This document shows, piece after piece, positions 1-9,049 of a DNA stretch of 64,000 nt. The DNA is from Hyphomonas sp. (GTDB lineage Bacteria; Pseudomonadota; Alphaproteobacteria; Caulobacterales; Hyphomonadaceae), in the NCBI GenBank assembly GCA_016124495.1, contig WGNP01000011.1:1-64000 (forward strand). Direction: 5' to 3'. Under the pieces are notes generated by a model. That model was not told the DNA's origin. It made no database searches and saw only the letters and a program-made list of their open reading frames with translations. Position 1 is the first letter of the stretch; every line of letters starts with the position of its first letter. Position numbers and translations under genes: made by a program.

Positions 1-83
1 CCATGGACAAGGGCCTGCGCTTCGCCATCCGTGAAGGCGGGCGCACCGTCGGCGCCGGCGTGGTCTCCGAGATCAAAAAGTAA
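1..83 (+). CDS. tuf: Elongation factor Tu, C-terminal end (partial)
   Basis: Only the last 27 codons are in the window, ending at TAA 81-83; the 5' part lies upstream of base 1. The readable residues (LRFAIREGGRTVGAGVV, then SEIKK) are the highly conserved C-terminal strand of domain 3 of EF-Tu, the GTPase that brings aminoacyl-tRNA to the ribosome. A hairpin with a T-run follows after about 20 bases, so the gene ends its transcription unit here. Whether it is tufA or tufB cannot be told from the fragment. Confidence 0.93.
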   Translation, partial: MDKGLRFAIREGGRTVGAGVVSEIKK

Positions 84-105
84 GCTGCCCTGCAGACCAG
101 AACAC

Positions 106-136
106 AAAGGCCGCTTCCGCAGGGAGGCGGCCTTTT
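106..136 (+). terminator. Rho-independent terminator after tuf
   Basis: AAAGGCCGC (106-114) pairs with GCGGCCTTTT (127-136) around a short loop, and the descending arm ends in TTTT. It lies 23 bases after the EF-Tu stop codon. Confidence 0.75.
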
Positions 137-171
137 GCTTTGTCCCGTCTCACGGGGTCTGCGGGCCGGTG

Positions 172-211
172 CCAGGCCCGAGCCAGGCCCGAGCCAGGCC
201 CGAGCCAGGCC
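172..211. repeat. 11-bp direct tandem repeat, 3.6 copies
   Basis: The unit CCAGGCCCGAG is repeated perfectly at 172-182, 183-193 and 194-204, with a partial copy at 205-211. It sits between the tuf terminator and the stop codon of the SDR gene. It looks like slippage-generated intergenic sequence, and no function is evident. Confidence 0.85.
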
Positions 212-222
212 TTTGCCGGACC

Positions 223-1041
223 CTAGCGCGCCGTCAGGCCGCCATCGACCACATGTTCCTGCCCGGTCGTGAAGCTCGAGGCATCCGACGCGAGGAATAC
301 GATCAGCTCTGCAACTTCCTCCGGCCTGCCCGCGCGCCCCATCGGCGTGCCGCCGAGCGCCACGATGTTCGGATCGAGCGCGTTGCCGCCCGAATGCGCC
401 GTCAGCGCGCCGACCTGTTCGGCGGTCATCGTCTCGGTGACGCGCGTGATTTCCTTCTGCCAGATCGGCGTGTCGATGATGCCGGGGTGGACCGAGTTCA
501 CCCGGATCTTCAGCCCCAGCGCGGCGCACTCGACCGCTGCCGCCTTGGTGAACAGCCGCACCGCGCCCTTGGAGGCGCAGTAGGCTGCAACCCCCGGCGA
601 GCCGCGCAGGCCCGCAACCGAGGACAGGTTGATGATCGATCCGCCGCCGGTCTTCATGGCCCGCATGGCCGCCCGGGTGCCGAGGAAGACAGAGTCGGTA
701 TTCACCGCCATCTGGCGCTGCCAGTCGGCCAGCGAATAGTCCATCAGCGCCCCGGCGATCGCGATGCCGGCATTATTGACCAGCACATCGGGCGTGCCGA
801 ACAGGCTGGTCGTCTCGGCGAACAGGGAGTCCCAGCGCGCCTCGTCAGTCACGTCCTGCCTGCCTGTGGCGATGGTCCCGCCGGCCCCGGAAATGAGGGC
901 CTGGGTCTCTTTAAGGCCCGCCTCATCAACATCCGTGGCCATGACTTTGGCCCCCTCGCGGGCGAGCAGAGCCGCCGCAGCGCGCCCGATCCCACTGGCA
1001 GCACCTGTAACTATTGCGATTTTACCGTTTACCTGTCCCAT
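223..1041 (-). CDS. SDR family NAD(P)-dependent oxidoreductase
   Basis: A 272-residue classical short-chain dehydrogenase/reductase. The Rossmann cofactor motif TGAASGIG is at residues 12-19, NNAG at 89-92, the catalytic serine at about 140-141 and the YxxxK pair at Y154/K158; the C-terminal GQEHVVDGG is also typical. The substrate cannot be read from sequence. An in-frame start exists 27 bases upstream, but the ATG at 1041 has GGGAGGAA five or so bases before it and starts directly at the conserved N-terminus, so it is chosen. The gene is alone on the minus strand, and its 3' end approaches tuf. Confidence 0.9.
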   Translation of the reverse strand: MGQVNGKIAIVTGAASGIGRAAAALLAREGAKVMATDVDEAGLKETQALISGAGGTIATGRQDVTDEARWDSLFAETTSLFGTPDVLVNNAGIAIAGALMDYSLADWQRQMAVNTDSVFLGTRAAMRAMKTGGGSIINLSSVAGLRGSPGVAAYCASKGAVRLFTKAAAVECAALGLKIRVNSVHPGIIDTPIWQKEITRVTETMTAEQVGALTAHSGGNALDPNIVALGGTPMGRAGRPEEVAELIVFLASDASSFTTGQEHVVDGGLTAR

Positions 1042-1083
1042 GTATTCCTCCCTGTTTATGCTCCACACTAACAGCCACTGCGC

Positions 1084-1112
1084 TTGACGCGAGCATCAGA
1101 TTGGTGTTTTAC
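1084..1112 (+). promoter_or_regulatory. Putative sigma-70 promoter of rpsD
   Basis: TTGACG (1084-1089) and TTTTAC (1107-1112) are separated by 17 bases and lie about 95 bases upstream of rpsD. The leader that follows contains a small hairpin (GGGCTC/GAGCCC, roughly 1159-1176). S4 is a known translational autoregulator in other bacteria, but no specific binding site is claimed here. Confidence 0.5.
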
Positions 1113-1206
1113 CCGCGACTTCATGACGGGGTGGTGCGGTGCCGCCGTTGTAATCGTGGGCTCGAAGCTGAGCCCGCCGGCCCGCGCTGAAAACTGAGGT
1201 ACTGCC

Positions 1207-1824
1207 ATGTCACGTCGCCATAGCGCGAAGTACAAGATCGACCGCCGTGTCGGTGAAAACATCTGGGGCCGCCCCAAGTCTCCCTTCAACAAGCGCGCCT
1301 ACAAGCCTGGCCAGCACGGCCAGAACCGCCGCAACAAGGTCTCCGACTTTGGTATGCAGCTCATGGCGAAACAGAAGCTGAAGGGCTATTACGGCGACAT
1401 CACCGAGAAGCAGTTCTCGAAAATCTACGAAGACGCCGCCAAGATGAAGGGCAACTCGGCCGAGAACCTGATCGGCATCCTCGAGTCCCGTCTCGACACC
1501 ATCGTCTACCGCGCCAAGTTCGTCCCGACGATCTTCGCTGCCCGCCAGTTCGTCAACCACGGCCACGTTACCGTGAACGGCAAGCGCTGCAACATCGGCT
1601 CCGCCCGCCTGAAGGCCGGTGACGTGGTGCAGGTCCGCGAGAAGTCGCGCAACCTGGCCCTCGTCCTGGAAGCCCTGGGCAGCGGCGAGCGCGATATCCC
1701 GGATTATGTGGAAGTCGATCCGAAAGCCATGACGGCTGTGTTCAAACGCATCCCGGTCCTGTCCGATGTGCCGTATCCGGTGAAGATGGAACCGGCCCAG
1801 GTGGTCGAATTCTACTCCTCGTAA
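1207..1824 (+). CDS. rpsD: 30S ribosomal protein S4
   Basis: A 205-residue protein with the normal length and layout of bacterial S4, an assembly-initiating small-subunit protein that binds the 5' domain of 16S rRNA. It has the basic N-terminus ([14 protein letters not shown]), a helical domain, and a C-terminal S4 RNA-binding fold (around [13 protein letters not shown], residues 116-128). The start ATG has a GAGG Shine-Dalgarno about seven bases upstream. The gene is monocistronic, with its own promoter-like sequence and a following terminator, as often seen in alphaproteobacteria where rpsD lies outside the large ribosomal operons. Confidence 0.97.
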   Translation: MSRRHSAKYKIDRRVGENIWGRPKSPFNKRAYKPGQHGQNRRNKVSDFGMQLMAKQKLKGYYGDITEKQFSKIYEDAAKMKGNSAENLIGILESRLDTIVYRAKFVPTIFAARQFVNHGHVTVNGKRCNIGSARLKAGDVVQVREKSRNLALVLEALGSGERDIPDYVEVDPKAMTAVFKRIPVLSDVPYPVKMEPAQVVEFYSS

Positions 1825-1851
1825 GGAACCTGAATTCCTTGAAGTTTCGGG

Positions 1852-1878
1852 AGGGCCGCGCCAGACTGGTGCGGCCCT
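1852..1878 (+). terminator. Rho-independent terminator after rpsD
   Basis: AGGGCCGCGCCA (1852-1863) pairs with TGGTGCGGCCCT (1867-1878) with one G-T pair, followed by TTTCATTTT. It lies between rpsD and the downstream PPK2 gene. Confidence 0.75.
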
Positions 1879-1898
1879 TTCATTTTGGATCCTGAGCC

Positions 1899-2726
1899 AT
1901 GGCCATTCCCTCGATTGCCGCTGTCCGCAAGGCGCTGATGGCCACCCCCGGCAAACCGTTCGACTTGTCGGCCCGCGAGACGACCGGCCGGGATCTGTTC
2001 CCGGACAAGGTGGAGGCCGAGACCAGCCTCAAGAAGGACGCCGCCGTCATCAATGAGCTGAAGGACATGCTGTATGCTGAAGGCAAGCGTTCCCTGCTCG
2101 TTATCCTTCAGGGAATGGACACCTCCGGCAAGTCCGGCACGATCAAGTCGGTCTTCTCCGACACGACCCCGCTCGGCATGGAAGTCAAAGCCTTCAAGGC
2201 GCCGAGCACCGAGGAACTCGCCCGCGACTATCTCTGGCGCGTCCACAATGCGGTCCCGCGCCGGGGAAATGTCGGCATCTTTGACCGGTCTCACTATGAA
2301 GATGTGCTGGTGGTGCGCGTACGTGAGCTTGTGCCTCCAGGCGAGGTCGAGAAGCGCTACGAGCAGATCAACGCGTTCGAAAAACACCTCAGCGAGAACG
2401 GCACGGTCATCCTGAAGTTCATGCTCAATATCGGCTATGAAGAGCAGGGAGTGCGCCTGAAAGAGCGCCTGGAGGAGACGCACAAGCTCTGGAAATTCAA
2501 TCCGGTCGATCTCGATGACCGCGCCCGGTGGCCGCAGTTCATGGCGGCCTACCAGCTCGCGTTGCAGCGCTGTTCCACGAGACACGCGCCCTGGTACATT
2601 ATCCCGTCCGACAGCCGCACCCGGCGCAATGCCGCGGTCGCCCGTGTGGTGCGCGGCGCTCTGGAGGGGATGGACCTCAAATGGAAGGACCCGGGCCTGA
2701 AGCCCGAGTCCTTTGATTTCGGCTAG
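1899..2726 (+). CDS. Polyphosphate kinase 2 family protein
   Basis: A 275-residue PPK2-family enzyme. These cytoplasmic kinases move phosphate between inorganic polyphosphate and nucleoside mono- or diphosphates. The Walker A segment GMDTSGKSGT is at residues 72-81 and the Walker B-like FDRSHYEDV at about 128-136, both hallmarks of the family; the length fits the one-domain form. Direction and nucleotide preference (AMP, ADP or GDP) cannot be fixed by eye. The gene follows the rpsD terminator. Its TAG overlaps the stop of the opposing DUF2807 gene at a CTAG palindrome (2723-2726). Confidence 0.9.
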   Translation: MAIPSIAAVRKALMATPGKPFDLSARETTGRDLFPDKVEAETSLKKDAAVINELKDMLYAEGKRSLLVILQGMDTSGKSGTIKSVFSDTTPLGMEVKAFKAPSTEELARDYLWRVHNAVPRRGNVGIFDRSHYEDVLVVRVRELVPPGEVEKRYEQINAFEKHLSENGTVILKFMLNIGYEEQGVRLKERLEETHKLWKFNPVDLDDRARWPQFMAAYQLALQRCSTRHAPWYIIPSDSRTRRNAAVARVVRGALEGMDLKWKDPGLKPESFDFG

Positions 2727-3661
2727 CCGGTGAAGCTGACCGAGCCGCCGCTGGATTTAGTGGCTTCCTGAGTGGCCGGTTTGCCGGCGACGATCACATC
2801 CGCGCCGCTCGACGCCCTGGCCGTGGCTGCGCCACTTGCGAAAGCATCCACATCGGCCCCGCTCGAAGCACTGACCGTTACGCCGGCGCAGCGCAGCTCA
2901 TCAGCTTCCACGTCCGCGCCGGAAGAAGCCGACACGGTCATGGCGTTGCAGCTGCCGGAAAGCTCGACTTCGGCGCCTGATGATGCGCTGACATCGAACG
3001 ATGCGGCGCCGGCGGAATTGAGTGTGACGTCGCCCGAGGACGACGCGCTGATCGAGGTCTTGCCTGTACCGGTGACCAGCACGTCCGCGTCACCGCTCGA
3101 TGAAGCTGAAACGTTCAGTGTACCGACGGAAAACCCGGCGGCTTCCACTTCGCCCGAAGAGGAGGCCGACAGCGAGGCCGACGTTGCGGTGCCGCCCAGC
3201 GTGACCGTGGCGCTGGACGAGGCGCTTGCTTCGAATGTGGCAGCCTTGATCGTGGCTGATTCAAAGCGTGAAGACTCCGAGGCCTTCACGCCCTCGAGGT
3301 CGGGGCCGGTGACGTAGACGGTGTAGACCGGCTTCTTCTTTCCGTTGACCTTCACGGTCTTGCCGTCGTCAGACACGCTGAGCGAGCGGCCGCCCCAGGA
3401 GAAGAAGCCGCCTTTCTTTCCGGCGCTGACGCGGGAGACGAGGAGTGTGTCGCCGTCGTTTTCGATCCTGGCATCGGAGAAATCGCCGCCGCTGGTTTCG
3501 ACCCTCACGGACGTCTGCGGCGCCGTCTTGTAGACGACGTTCATCGCGCCTTCGACTTCGATGCGCGAGAAGTCAGAGGCGGAATAGGACTTGCTTTCGG
3601 CCAGCGCGGCAGGTGCCAGCAGCAGCGAAAATGTGGCGATCGCGGTCAGTGCCTTCTTCAT
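2723..3661 (-). CDS. Head GIN domain (DUF2807) protein, exported
   Basis: A 312-residue protein with a Sec signal peptide (cleavage probably after APAALA, residue 21). The N-terminal part (DFSRIEVEGAMNVVY) is the typical opening of the DUF2807 'head GIN' fold. From about residue 130 to the end there are eight or nine rungs built on SASSGADV or SASSSGDV spaced about 20 residues apart, consistent with a right-handed beta-helix. The family is periplasmic or surface-exposed and its role is mostly unknown; the name 'putative auto-transporter adhesin' in databases is weakly based. There is no outer-membrane anchor. An inverted repeat upstream (3697-3737) suggests repressor control. Confidence 0.82.
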   Translation of the reverse strand: MKKALTAIATFSLLLAPAALAESKSYSASDFSRIEVEGAMNVVYKTAPQTSVRVETSGGDFSDARIENDGDTLLVSRVSAGKKGGFFSWGGRSLSVSDDGKTVKVNGKKKPVYTVYVTGPDLEGVKASESSRFESATIKAATFEASASSSATVTLGGTATSASLSASSSGEVEAAGFSVGTLNVSASSSGDADVLVTGTGKTSISASSSGDVTLNSAGAASFDVSASSGAEVELSGSCNAMTVSASSGADVEADELRCAGVTVSASSGADVDAFASGAATARASSGADVIVAGKPATQEATKSSGGSVSFTG

Positions 3662-3696
3662 TGTGGATCCTCCCGTGTGCGGTGAAACCTATATGG

Positions 3697-3737
3697 ATTA
3701 TCGAAATACGATATGTCAATCGTTGTTTTTCGATAAT
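3697..3737. promoter_or_regulatory. Inverted-repeat operator-like region upstream of the DUF2807 gene
   Basis: Two overlapping dyads occur in an AT-rich patch 36-76 bases before the DUF2807 start. One is the compact palindrome TATCG-AAATA-CGATA (3699-3713). The other is a wider pair, ATTATCGAAA (3697-3706) and TTTCGATAAT (3728-3737). The symmetry and AT content, unlike the surrounding GC-rich DNA, suggest a site for a dimeric repressor. No matching regulator is adjacent, and the protein that binds is not known. Confidence 0.55.
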
Positions 3738-3849
3738 TTTTGGAAAGCTTTATCAAACAGGGCCGTCAGATCGCCGCTGACGGCGCAGCACCATCGCCGG
3801 TTGGCCAGAGGCCGCGCATGAAGGCGGCGCGCATCCGCTCCCGATTGCC

Positions 3850-4627
3850 CTAGCCGGTCTGCGCCGCAATGGCTTGCAGGGGAAGGCCGGTTGTCCCGGC
3901 GCGCAGGACGCGGGCGAACTTGCGCGGGCTGATGGCGGCGCGGGCGGCCAGCGTATCGACGTCCAGGGGCGGGCGGGAATCGTCCGTGCCCAGCCGATCA
4001 GCTTGTCGAACCTGCCGGAGGCGAGGCGCAGATCCTGCATGACGCAGAACTTAGACTGCCCGCCTGCCCGCCGCTGGTGCACGGCCAGCCCGCGGGCTGC
4101 GCGGCGCGAGACTTCCTCACCCGGATCATCCCCGGTCAGCGCGAGGGCTGGACGGATCCGGCCGTACTGCCTGCGCAGGTCCGGAACTTTCCGCCGCGCA
4201 TACAGATGCGGCCGGCCTGCAGACTGGTTTCAGGAGAGGCGCGCCGTGGGTCTTAGAGCGGCGCCAGCGGGTTGTTGCGCTGCGTCCTGTCAGCAGGCCG
4301 GCAGGTCCGCCGGGTGTGCTCGCAGAGACGGCGGATCGCTTCGAGCCTTGCTTCATCCGACATCGCCCCGCGCGTGCCTACGCCGCCGGAGACGATCAAT
4401 GCGTCGAGCGTCACCCCGCCGGGCAGGGCTGCGGTCATCTTCGGCAGGCCTCAGGATGGGCGCACGGGCGCGCCGTCCAGCGCGCAGGGCGACAGCCTGT
4501 CGGGCGGCGGGGACATGCCCCGGAGGGTTTTTGCGAAAGCGCCGATGGGACCTGCAGCGCCGGGCAACTGAAAGCCGTCGAACACGGGCATACCGATATA
4601 AGGGGTTCGGACTCTGGCGGAAACCAT
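3850..4627 (-). pseudogene. Decayed GlxA-type AraC family transcriptional regulator
   Basis: No frame is open across this stretch, but pieces in three minus-strand frames line up in order with a GlxA regulator (DJ-1/GATase-like N-domain plus AraC helix-turn-helix). The pieces are MPVFDGFQLPGAAGPIGAF (from 4591), TLDALIVSGGVGTRGAMSDE, GLLTGRSATTRWR, AGRICMRGGKF, GEEVSRRAARGLAVHQRRAGG, then LDVDTLAARAAISPRKFARV of the HTH. In-frame stops are at 4451-4453 and 4253-4255, with frame changes between later pieces and a probable loss around the usual SVCTG segment. The presumed start is ATG at 4627, divergent from the DJ-1 gene, a common arrangement in this family. Confidence 0.72.
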
Positions 4628-4693
4628 GGGAACAAGGTCCTTTCTGCCAAACCGCTTTCAGGCGATAAATCACCCGTCAGCAAGGAGGCCGCC

Positions 4694-5401
4694 GTGAGCC
4701 AGACACCTTTCGTCACTGTTTTCGCAATCTATCCCAATCTCACCCAGCTGGATTTCACCGGCCCGCATCAGGTGCTTTCCCGTTTGCCGGGAGCCACCAC
4801 GATCGTGGCGAGCCGCGACGGCGGCGAGATCGAGGCCGAGGGCGGCCTCGTGATCGGCCGTACGCGGAAGTTATCGGAGATCGGGCGCTGTGACCTGATC
4901 TGCGTGCCGGGTGGGTCGGCCGCCACAGAAACAGCACTGGATGAAGAATTTGTTGGCGAAGTCCGGCGCCTCGCGCTGGGGGCCAGGTATATCACGTCTG
5001 TATGCACCGGCTCCCTGATCCTCGGCGCGGCGGGCCTTCTGCAAGGCAGGCGCGCCGCATGTCATTGGGCCTGGCGCGGCCTGCTGCCCGAGTTTGGTGC
5101 CATACCCGATCCGGCCCGGGTCGTCCGTGACGGGAACATCATCACCGGCGGCGGCGTGACCGCAGGGATCGACTTTGCCTTCACGATGCTCGCCGAAATT
5201 GCCGGAGAGGGGTATGCCAGGGCGCTGACGCTCGGGCTCGAGTATGCGCCCGCGCCGCCCTATGGATGCGGGCGGCCGGAACTCGCCGATGACGAGACGC
5301 TTCGCCTGATGGTGCGCAATACAGAGAAGATGATGGGCCAGCGTGCCGCCGAGGCAAAGGAGGCTGGCGCGCGGCTGAGCCGCTATGCGGTTTCGCCGTA
5401 A
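4694..5401 (+). CDS. DJ-1/PfpI family protein, isonitrile hydratase-like
   Basis: A 235-residue member of the DJ-1/PfpI superfamily, closest in pattern to isocyanide (isonitrile) hydratases. The nucleophile elbow is SVCTGS with C104, followed by the typical [10 protein letters not shown] and [11 protein letters not shown] segments. The open frame extends far upstream, but the GTG at 4694 has AAGGAGG five bases before it and begins exactly at the family N-terminus, so the upstream part is discarded. Divergent from a decayed GlxA regulator that probably once controlled it. Its 3' end overlaps rimO by 19 bases, tail to tail. The substrate is not certain. Confidence 0.87.
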   Translation: MSQTPFVTVFAIYPNLTQLDFTGPHQVLSRLPGATTIVASRDGGEIEAEGGLVIGRTRKLSEIGRCDLICVPGGSAATETALDEEFVGEVRRLALGARYITSVCTGSLILGAAGLLQGRRAACHWAWRGLLPEFGAIPDPARVVRDGNIITGGGVTAGIDFAFTMLAEIAGEGYARALTLGLEYAPAPPYGCGRPELADDETLRLMVRNTEKMMGQRAAEAKEAGARLSRYAVSP

Positions 5402-6741
5402 AGGTCGTAATCGTCTGCGCCGGTGATCTTTGCGCGGACGATGTCGCCGGACTGCAGGGGTTTCCTGCTGGTCACGTAGACTACCGCGTCCACTTCCGGG
5501 GCGTCCGCTTTCGAACGGCCGATCCAGCCGCCGGGGGACTGGTCGTCTGCGCCGTCGATGATCACGTCTATTTTCTTGCCAACCTGCGCCGCCGCGCGGG
5601 CGGCGGACACTTCGGCCTGTGCTTCCATGAAGCGGTGCCAGCGCACTTCTTTCACGTCTTCGGGCACATGATTACCGAGCTTGCCGCTCTCGGCATGTGC
5701 GACGTTTTCGTACTTGAAGCAGCCGGCGCGGTCGACCTTCGCCTCGCGGATGAAGTCGAGCAGGACCTGGAAGTCGTCTTCGGTTTCGCCGGGAAAGCCG
5801 ACAATGAAGGTGGAGCGGATCGCGAGGTCCGGCACGTCGCTGCGCCATTTCGCGATGCGTGCCAGAACCTTGTCCTGGTTGCCCGGGCGTTTCATGGCCT
5901 TCAGGACCGGGGCCGAAGCATGCTGGAAGGGAATGTCGAGGTAGGGCGTGATCAGGCCTTCGGCCATCAGCGGGATCACATTGTCGACGTGCGGGTAGGG
6001 ATAGACATAGTGCAGCCGTGTCCAGACGCCGAGGCTGCCGAGACCTTTTGCGAGATCGAGGAAGCGCGTCTCGTACTCGGCGCCGCGCCAGGTTTCCGGC
6101 TTGTACTTGATGTCCAGTCCGTAGGCGGACGTATCCTGGCTGATGACAAGGAGTTCCCTGACGCCGGCTGAGACCAGCTTCTCGGCTTCCGTCAGCACGT
6201 GATGGATCGGGCGCGAGGCCAGGTCGCCGCGCAGCTTCGGGATGATGCAGAAGGAGCAGCGATTGTTGCAGCCTTCGGAAATTTTTAGGTAGGCATAGTG
6301 GCGCGGCGTGAGGCGCAGGCCGCTTTCGGGTACGAGATCGAGATGCGGATTGTGCGGCGGCGTGAGATGAGTGTGCACCGCGTCCATCACCGCTTCGTAC
6401 TGGTGCGGACCGGTCACCGCGAGCACCTTGGGGTGCGCGCGCTGGATTACGTCTGGCTCGGCGCCAAGGCATCCGGTGACGATCACCTTGCCATTCGCCT
6501 CAATGGCTTCGCCAATCGCGGCAAGGCTCTCGTCGCGCGCGGAGTCGAGGAAACCGCAGGTGTTGACGAGCACCAGGTCGGCGCCCGCATAGTCCGGCGC
6601 GATCTGGTAGCCTTCGGCGCGCAGCCGGGTGATGATGCGTTCAGAGTCGACCAGCGCCTTCGGGCAGCCGAGCGAAACGATGCCGACTTTCGGCGTCTTG
6701 GCCGGCTTGATCGGGGCGAGGGCGGCAGGTGTGATCGACAT
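5383..6741 (-). CDS. rimO: Ribosomal protein S12 methylthiotransferase RimO
   Basis: A 452-residue radical SAM enzyme that adds a methylthio group to the conserved aspartate of ribosomal protein S12. It has the MTTase N-terminal domain with cluster-binding C26, C62 and C91, the radical SAM motif CNNRCSFC (C158, C162, C165) followed by IIPKLRG, which distinguishes RimO from MiaB, and a C-terminal TRAM-like domain. Length is normal. It precedes no close partner on this strand; grxD lies upstream across about 60 bases. Confidence 0.95.
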   Translation of the reverse strand: MSITPAALAPIKPAKTPKVGIVSLGCPKALVDSERIITRLRAEGYQIAPDYAGADLVLVNTCGFLDSARDESLAAIGEAIEANGKVIVTGCLGAEPDVIQRAHPKVLAVTGPHQYEAVMDAVHTHLTPPHNPHLDLVPESGLRLTPRHYAYLKISEGCNNRCSFCIIPKLRGDLASRPIHHVLTEAEKLVSAGVRELLVISQDTSAYGLDIKYKPETWRGAEYETRFLDLAKGLGSLGVWTRLHYVYPYPHVDNVIPLMAEGLITPYLDIPFQHASAPVLKAMKRPGNQDKVLARIAKWRSDVPDLAIRSTFIVGFPGETEDDFQVLLDFIREAKVDRAGCFKYENVAHAESGKLGNHVPEDVKEVRWHRFMEAQAEVSAARAAAQVGKKIDVIIDGADDQSPGGWIGRSKADAPEVDAVVYVTSRKPLQSGDIVRAKITGADDYDLYGETA

Positions 6742-6800
6742 AGCGGCCCTGCTAGCGCGAAACCGCGCAGCGGGAAAGCCGCCCCGTCAGGTGGCGCAAA

Positions 6801-7139
6801 TCAGCTCGCGGCCAGTTCGATACCCTTTTCGGCGAGCAGGTCCTTCAACTCGCCGTTCTCGAACATTTCCTTGACGATGTCGCAGCCGCCGATGAACTCG
6901 CCCTTCACGTAGAGCTGCGGGATGGTCGGCCAGTTGGTGTACTGCTTTACCCCGTCGCGGACGGCGGCGCTTTCGAGCACGTTGGTCGAGACATATTCGA
7001 CGCCGAGATAGTCAAGGATCTGCACCACGGTGGAGGAGAAACCACACTGCGGAAAGGTGGGCGTGCCTTTCATGAAGAGGACGACGTCATTCTGTTTCAC
7101 GGCTTTGTCGATGGCGTCGAGGGTGGCTTGGTCGGTCAT
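6801..7139 (-). CDS. grxD: Monothiol glutaredoxin, Grx4 family
   Basis: A 112-residue monothiol glutaredoxin with the CGFS active site at residues 32-35, the glutathione-binding [10 protein letters not shown] context and WPTIPQLYV. Proteins of this family bind a [2Fe-2S] cluster with glutathione and act in iron-sulphur trafficking, usually with BolA. Here bolA is on the same strand about 2 kb upstream, with an M2 peptidase gene between them. The short C-terminus ends within a few residues of the usual length. Confidence 0.95.
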   Translation of the reverse strand: MTDQATLDAIDKAVKQNDVVLFMKGTPTFPQCGFSSTVVQILDYLGVEYVSTNVLESAAVRDGVKQYTNWPTIPQLYVKGEFIGGCDIVKEMFENGELKDLLAEKGIELAAS

Positions 7140-7177
7140 GGTGTGGCTCCGGATCTGCCTGACATGTGAGGTGGAGG

Positions 7178-7209
7178 CCGGGCGGCGTCAAGGTTGGCGC
7201 GCCGCCCGG
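7178..7209. terminator. GC-rich hairpin after the M2 peptidase gene
   Basis: CCGGGCGGCG (7178-7187) pairs perfectly with CGCCGCCCGG (7200-7209). It lies just past the stop of the M2 peptidase (7217) and upstream of grxD. There is no T-run, so it may be an attenuating or RNA-stabilising hairpin rather than an efficient terminator. Confidence 0.45.
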
Positions 7210-7216
7210 GCTGGGT

Positions 7217-9049
7217 TTACCAACCGCAGGTCTGGCCCTGGTTTTCTTCCTTAAGGTAGACGATCAGCGGATCGAAATACTCGATAATGGCGCTGCCATC
7301 CATTTCGCGGGTGCCGGTGAATTTCTCCAGCGTGTCCGGCCAGGGCTGCGAATTGCCGGCTTTAAGCATCTCATTGAAGCGGGCCCCGACTTCCTTGTTC
7401 CCGTAGATCGAGCAGCGGTGCAGCGGGCCTTCCCATCCGGCCTGCTCGCAGGCGGCCTTATGGAACTGGAACTGCATGATGAAGCTGAGGAAGTAGCGCA
7501 GGTAGGGCGTGTTGCCGGGGATGTGGTACTTGGCGCCGGGATCGAACGCATCGGCCGGGCGCGGGCCGGGCGGGATGATGCCCTGGTTCTTCAGGCGGAT
7601 GTCGGTCCAGGACTGGTTATAGTTCTCCGGCGGGGTCTCGCCGGCCAGCACGCCCCAACGCCAGCTGTCGACCGATATGGCGAAGGGCAGGAAGGCGATC
7701 TTGTCGAGCGCGGTCTGCATCAGCAGGGCCGTGTCGGATTCCGGTGCCGGCATTTCCTCGGCCGTGATCAGGCCGATCTGCCTGAAGTATTCCGGGGTGA
7801 TCGACAGCGAGATGAAGTCGCCGATCGCCTCGTGGAACCCGTCATGCGCGCCGTTCTTGAACAGGAAATCCTGATCCTTGTAGGCGCGCTGGTAGTAGTT
7901 GTGACCGAGTTCGTGGTGGACGGTGTAGAAGTCCTCCGAGTTCACCTCGGTGCACATCTTGATGCGGACATCCTCCTCGTCATCGAGGTTCCAGGCCGAG
8001 GCGTGGCACTGCACTTCCCTGCCTTCCGGACGCACGATCATCGAGCGTTCCCAGAAGGTCTGCGGCAGGGGATCGAGGCCGAGCGAGACAAAGAAGGCTT
8101 CGGCCGTCTCCACCATCCTGATCGGGGTATAGCCCTGCTGCACGAGGCGCCCGGTGACGTCATACTTCAGGGGCGCTGTCGGCGGCTGGACCACGTCATA
8201 AATGTTCGACCATTGCTGCGCCCACATGTTGCCGAGCAGGTCTGCCCGGATCGGGCCGGTGGCCGGCTGCACGGCATCGCCGTATTTCTGGTTCAGCCGG
8301 GTGCGGGTGTAGCAGTGCAGCTCCTTGTAGAGCGGCTCGACCTGGCCCCAGAGGCGCGCAACTTCGGCCTCCATCTGCTCGGGCGGCATGTCGTAGCCCG
8401 ACAGCCACATCTGGTCGAGGCTCGGATAGCCCAGCTCCCGCGCGCCTTCATTGGCGAGCGAGACCATCGCGGCATAGTTGTCTTTCATGGGCGGCGAAAT
8501 CGAGTGCCAGCCTTCCCAGATCGCTTTCGTCACGTCCGGATTGCGCGAGGTTTCGATGATCGTCGAGGCCTCGTCCAGGGTGATCATCTTGCCCTGGTAT
8601 TCGAACTTTCCGGTGCCGTAAGCGGCGTCGAGATCGGTCGTCAGCTTGGAGAGCTCTTCGGCTGCCCCCTCACGCGAAGGGGCGGGGATGGTGATGCCGC
8701 TGCGCAGGATGCGGATCTTGCGGGCCAGGTCCGGCGGCAGGACCGATACGTCGAACTTCTTGGACTCGTTGGCAAACGATACGGCGAGCTTGGTGGCTTT
8801 CGCGCCGGCCTCCGCCGCGGCGGCGTTGGTTTCCGGCGTGATGTTGGTCGCCTGGTTCCAGTAAGCCTGCGCGGCTTCCTTGTTCATCGCGGCCAGCTCG
8901 GTTTCGACCCTGGCCACGAAGGTGCGTGCCTCGATCGCCATTTCTTCGGCGGCGACCGCCGCAGGGTCTACCCTGTCCTGATACGGGGTGCAGGAGACCA
9001 GCAGGAGGCCGAGCGCAGCGGCGCTGACCGATTTCATCAGGTTCGACAT
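7217..9049 (-). CDS. M2 family metallopeptidase (peptidyl-dipeptidase A/ACE-like) lipoprotein
   Basis: A 610-residue zinc peptidase of family M2, the bacterial relatives of angiotensin-converting enzyme, which remove C-terminal dipeptides. The zinc motif HELGH is at residues 379-383, with the downstream glutamate in EAIGDF. The N-terminus is a lipoprotein signal with lipobox LLVSC (C20), so the enzyme is probably anchored in the cell envelope and acts on periplasmic peptides. It lies between bolA and grxD, which normally sit side by side, so it is probably a later insertion into that pair. Confidence 0.92.
   Translation of the reverse strand: MSNLMKSVSAAALGLLLVSCTPYQDRVDPAAVAAEEMAIEARTFVARVETELAAMNKEAAQAYWNQATNITPETNAAAAEAGAKATKLAVSFANESKKFDVSVLPPDLARKIRILRSGITIPAPSREGAAEELSKLTTDLDAAYGTGKFEYQGKMITLDEASTIIETSRNPDVTKAIWEGWHSISPPMKDNYAAMVSLANEGARELGYPSLDQMWLSGYDMPPEQMEAEVARLWGQVEPLYKELHCYTRTRLNQKYGDAVQPATGPIRADLLGNMWAQQWSNIYDVVQPPTAPLKYDVTGRLVQQGYTPIRMVETAEAFFVSLGLDPLPQTFWERSMIVRPEGREVQCHASAWNLDDEEDVRIKMCTEVNSEDFYTVHHELGHNYYQRAYKDQDFLFKNGAHDGFHEAIGDFISLSITPEYFRQIGLITAEEMPAPESDTALLMQTALDKIAFLPFAISVDSWRWGVLAGETPPENYNQSWTDIRLKNQGIIPPGPRPADAFDPGAKYHIPGNTPYLRYFLSFIMQFQFHKAACEQAGWEGPLHRCSIYGNKEVGARFNEMLKAGNSQPWPDTLEKFTGTREMDGSAIIEYFDPLIVYLKEENQGQTCGW

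Noticed and set aside
31..1071. Long plus-strand frame opposite the SDR gene
   Set aside because: It is the antisense of a gene with full SDR motifs, has no Shine-Dalgarno, and its residues look like a random GC-rich translation.
2860..3310. Repeats in the DUF2807 gene as a CRISPR array
   Set aside because: The repeats are codon-level copies of SASSGADV rungs of about 60 bases, not fixed repeat/spacer units, and lie within an open frame.
4316..4693. N-terminal extension of the DJ-1 gene
   Set aside because: The extension is antisense to the GlxA remnant and a good Shine-Dalgarno lies right before the GTG at 4694.
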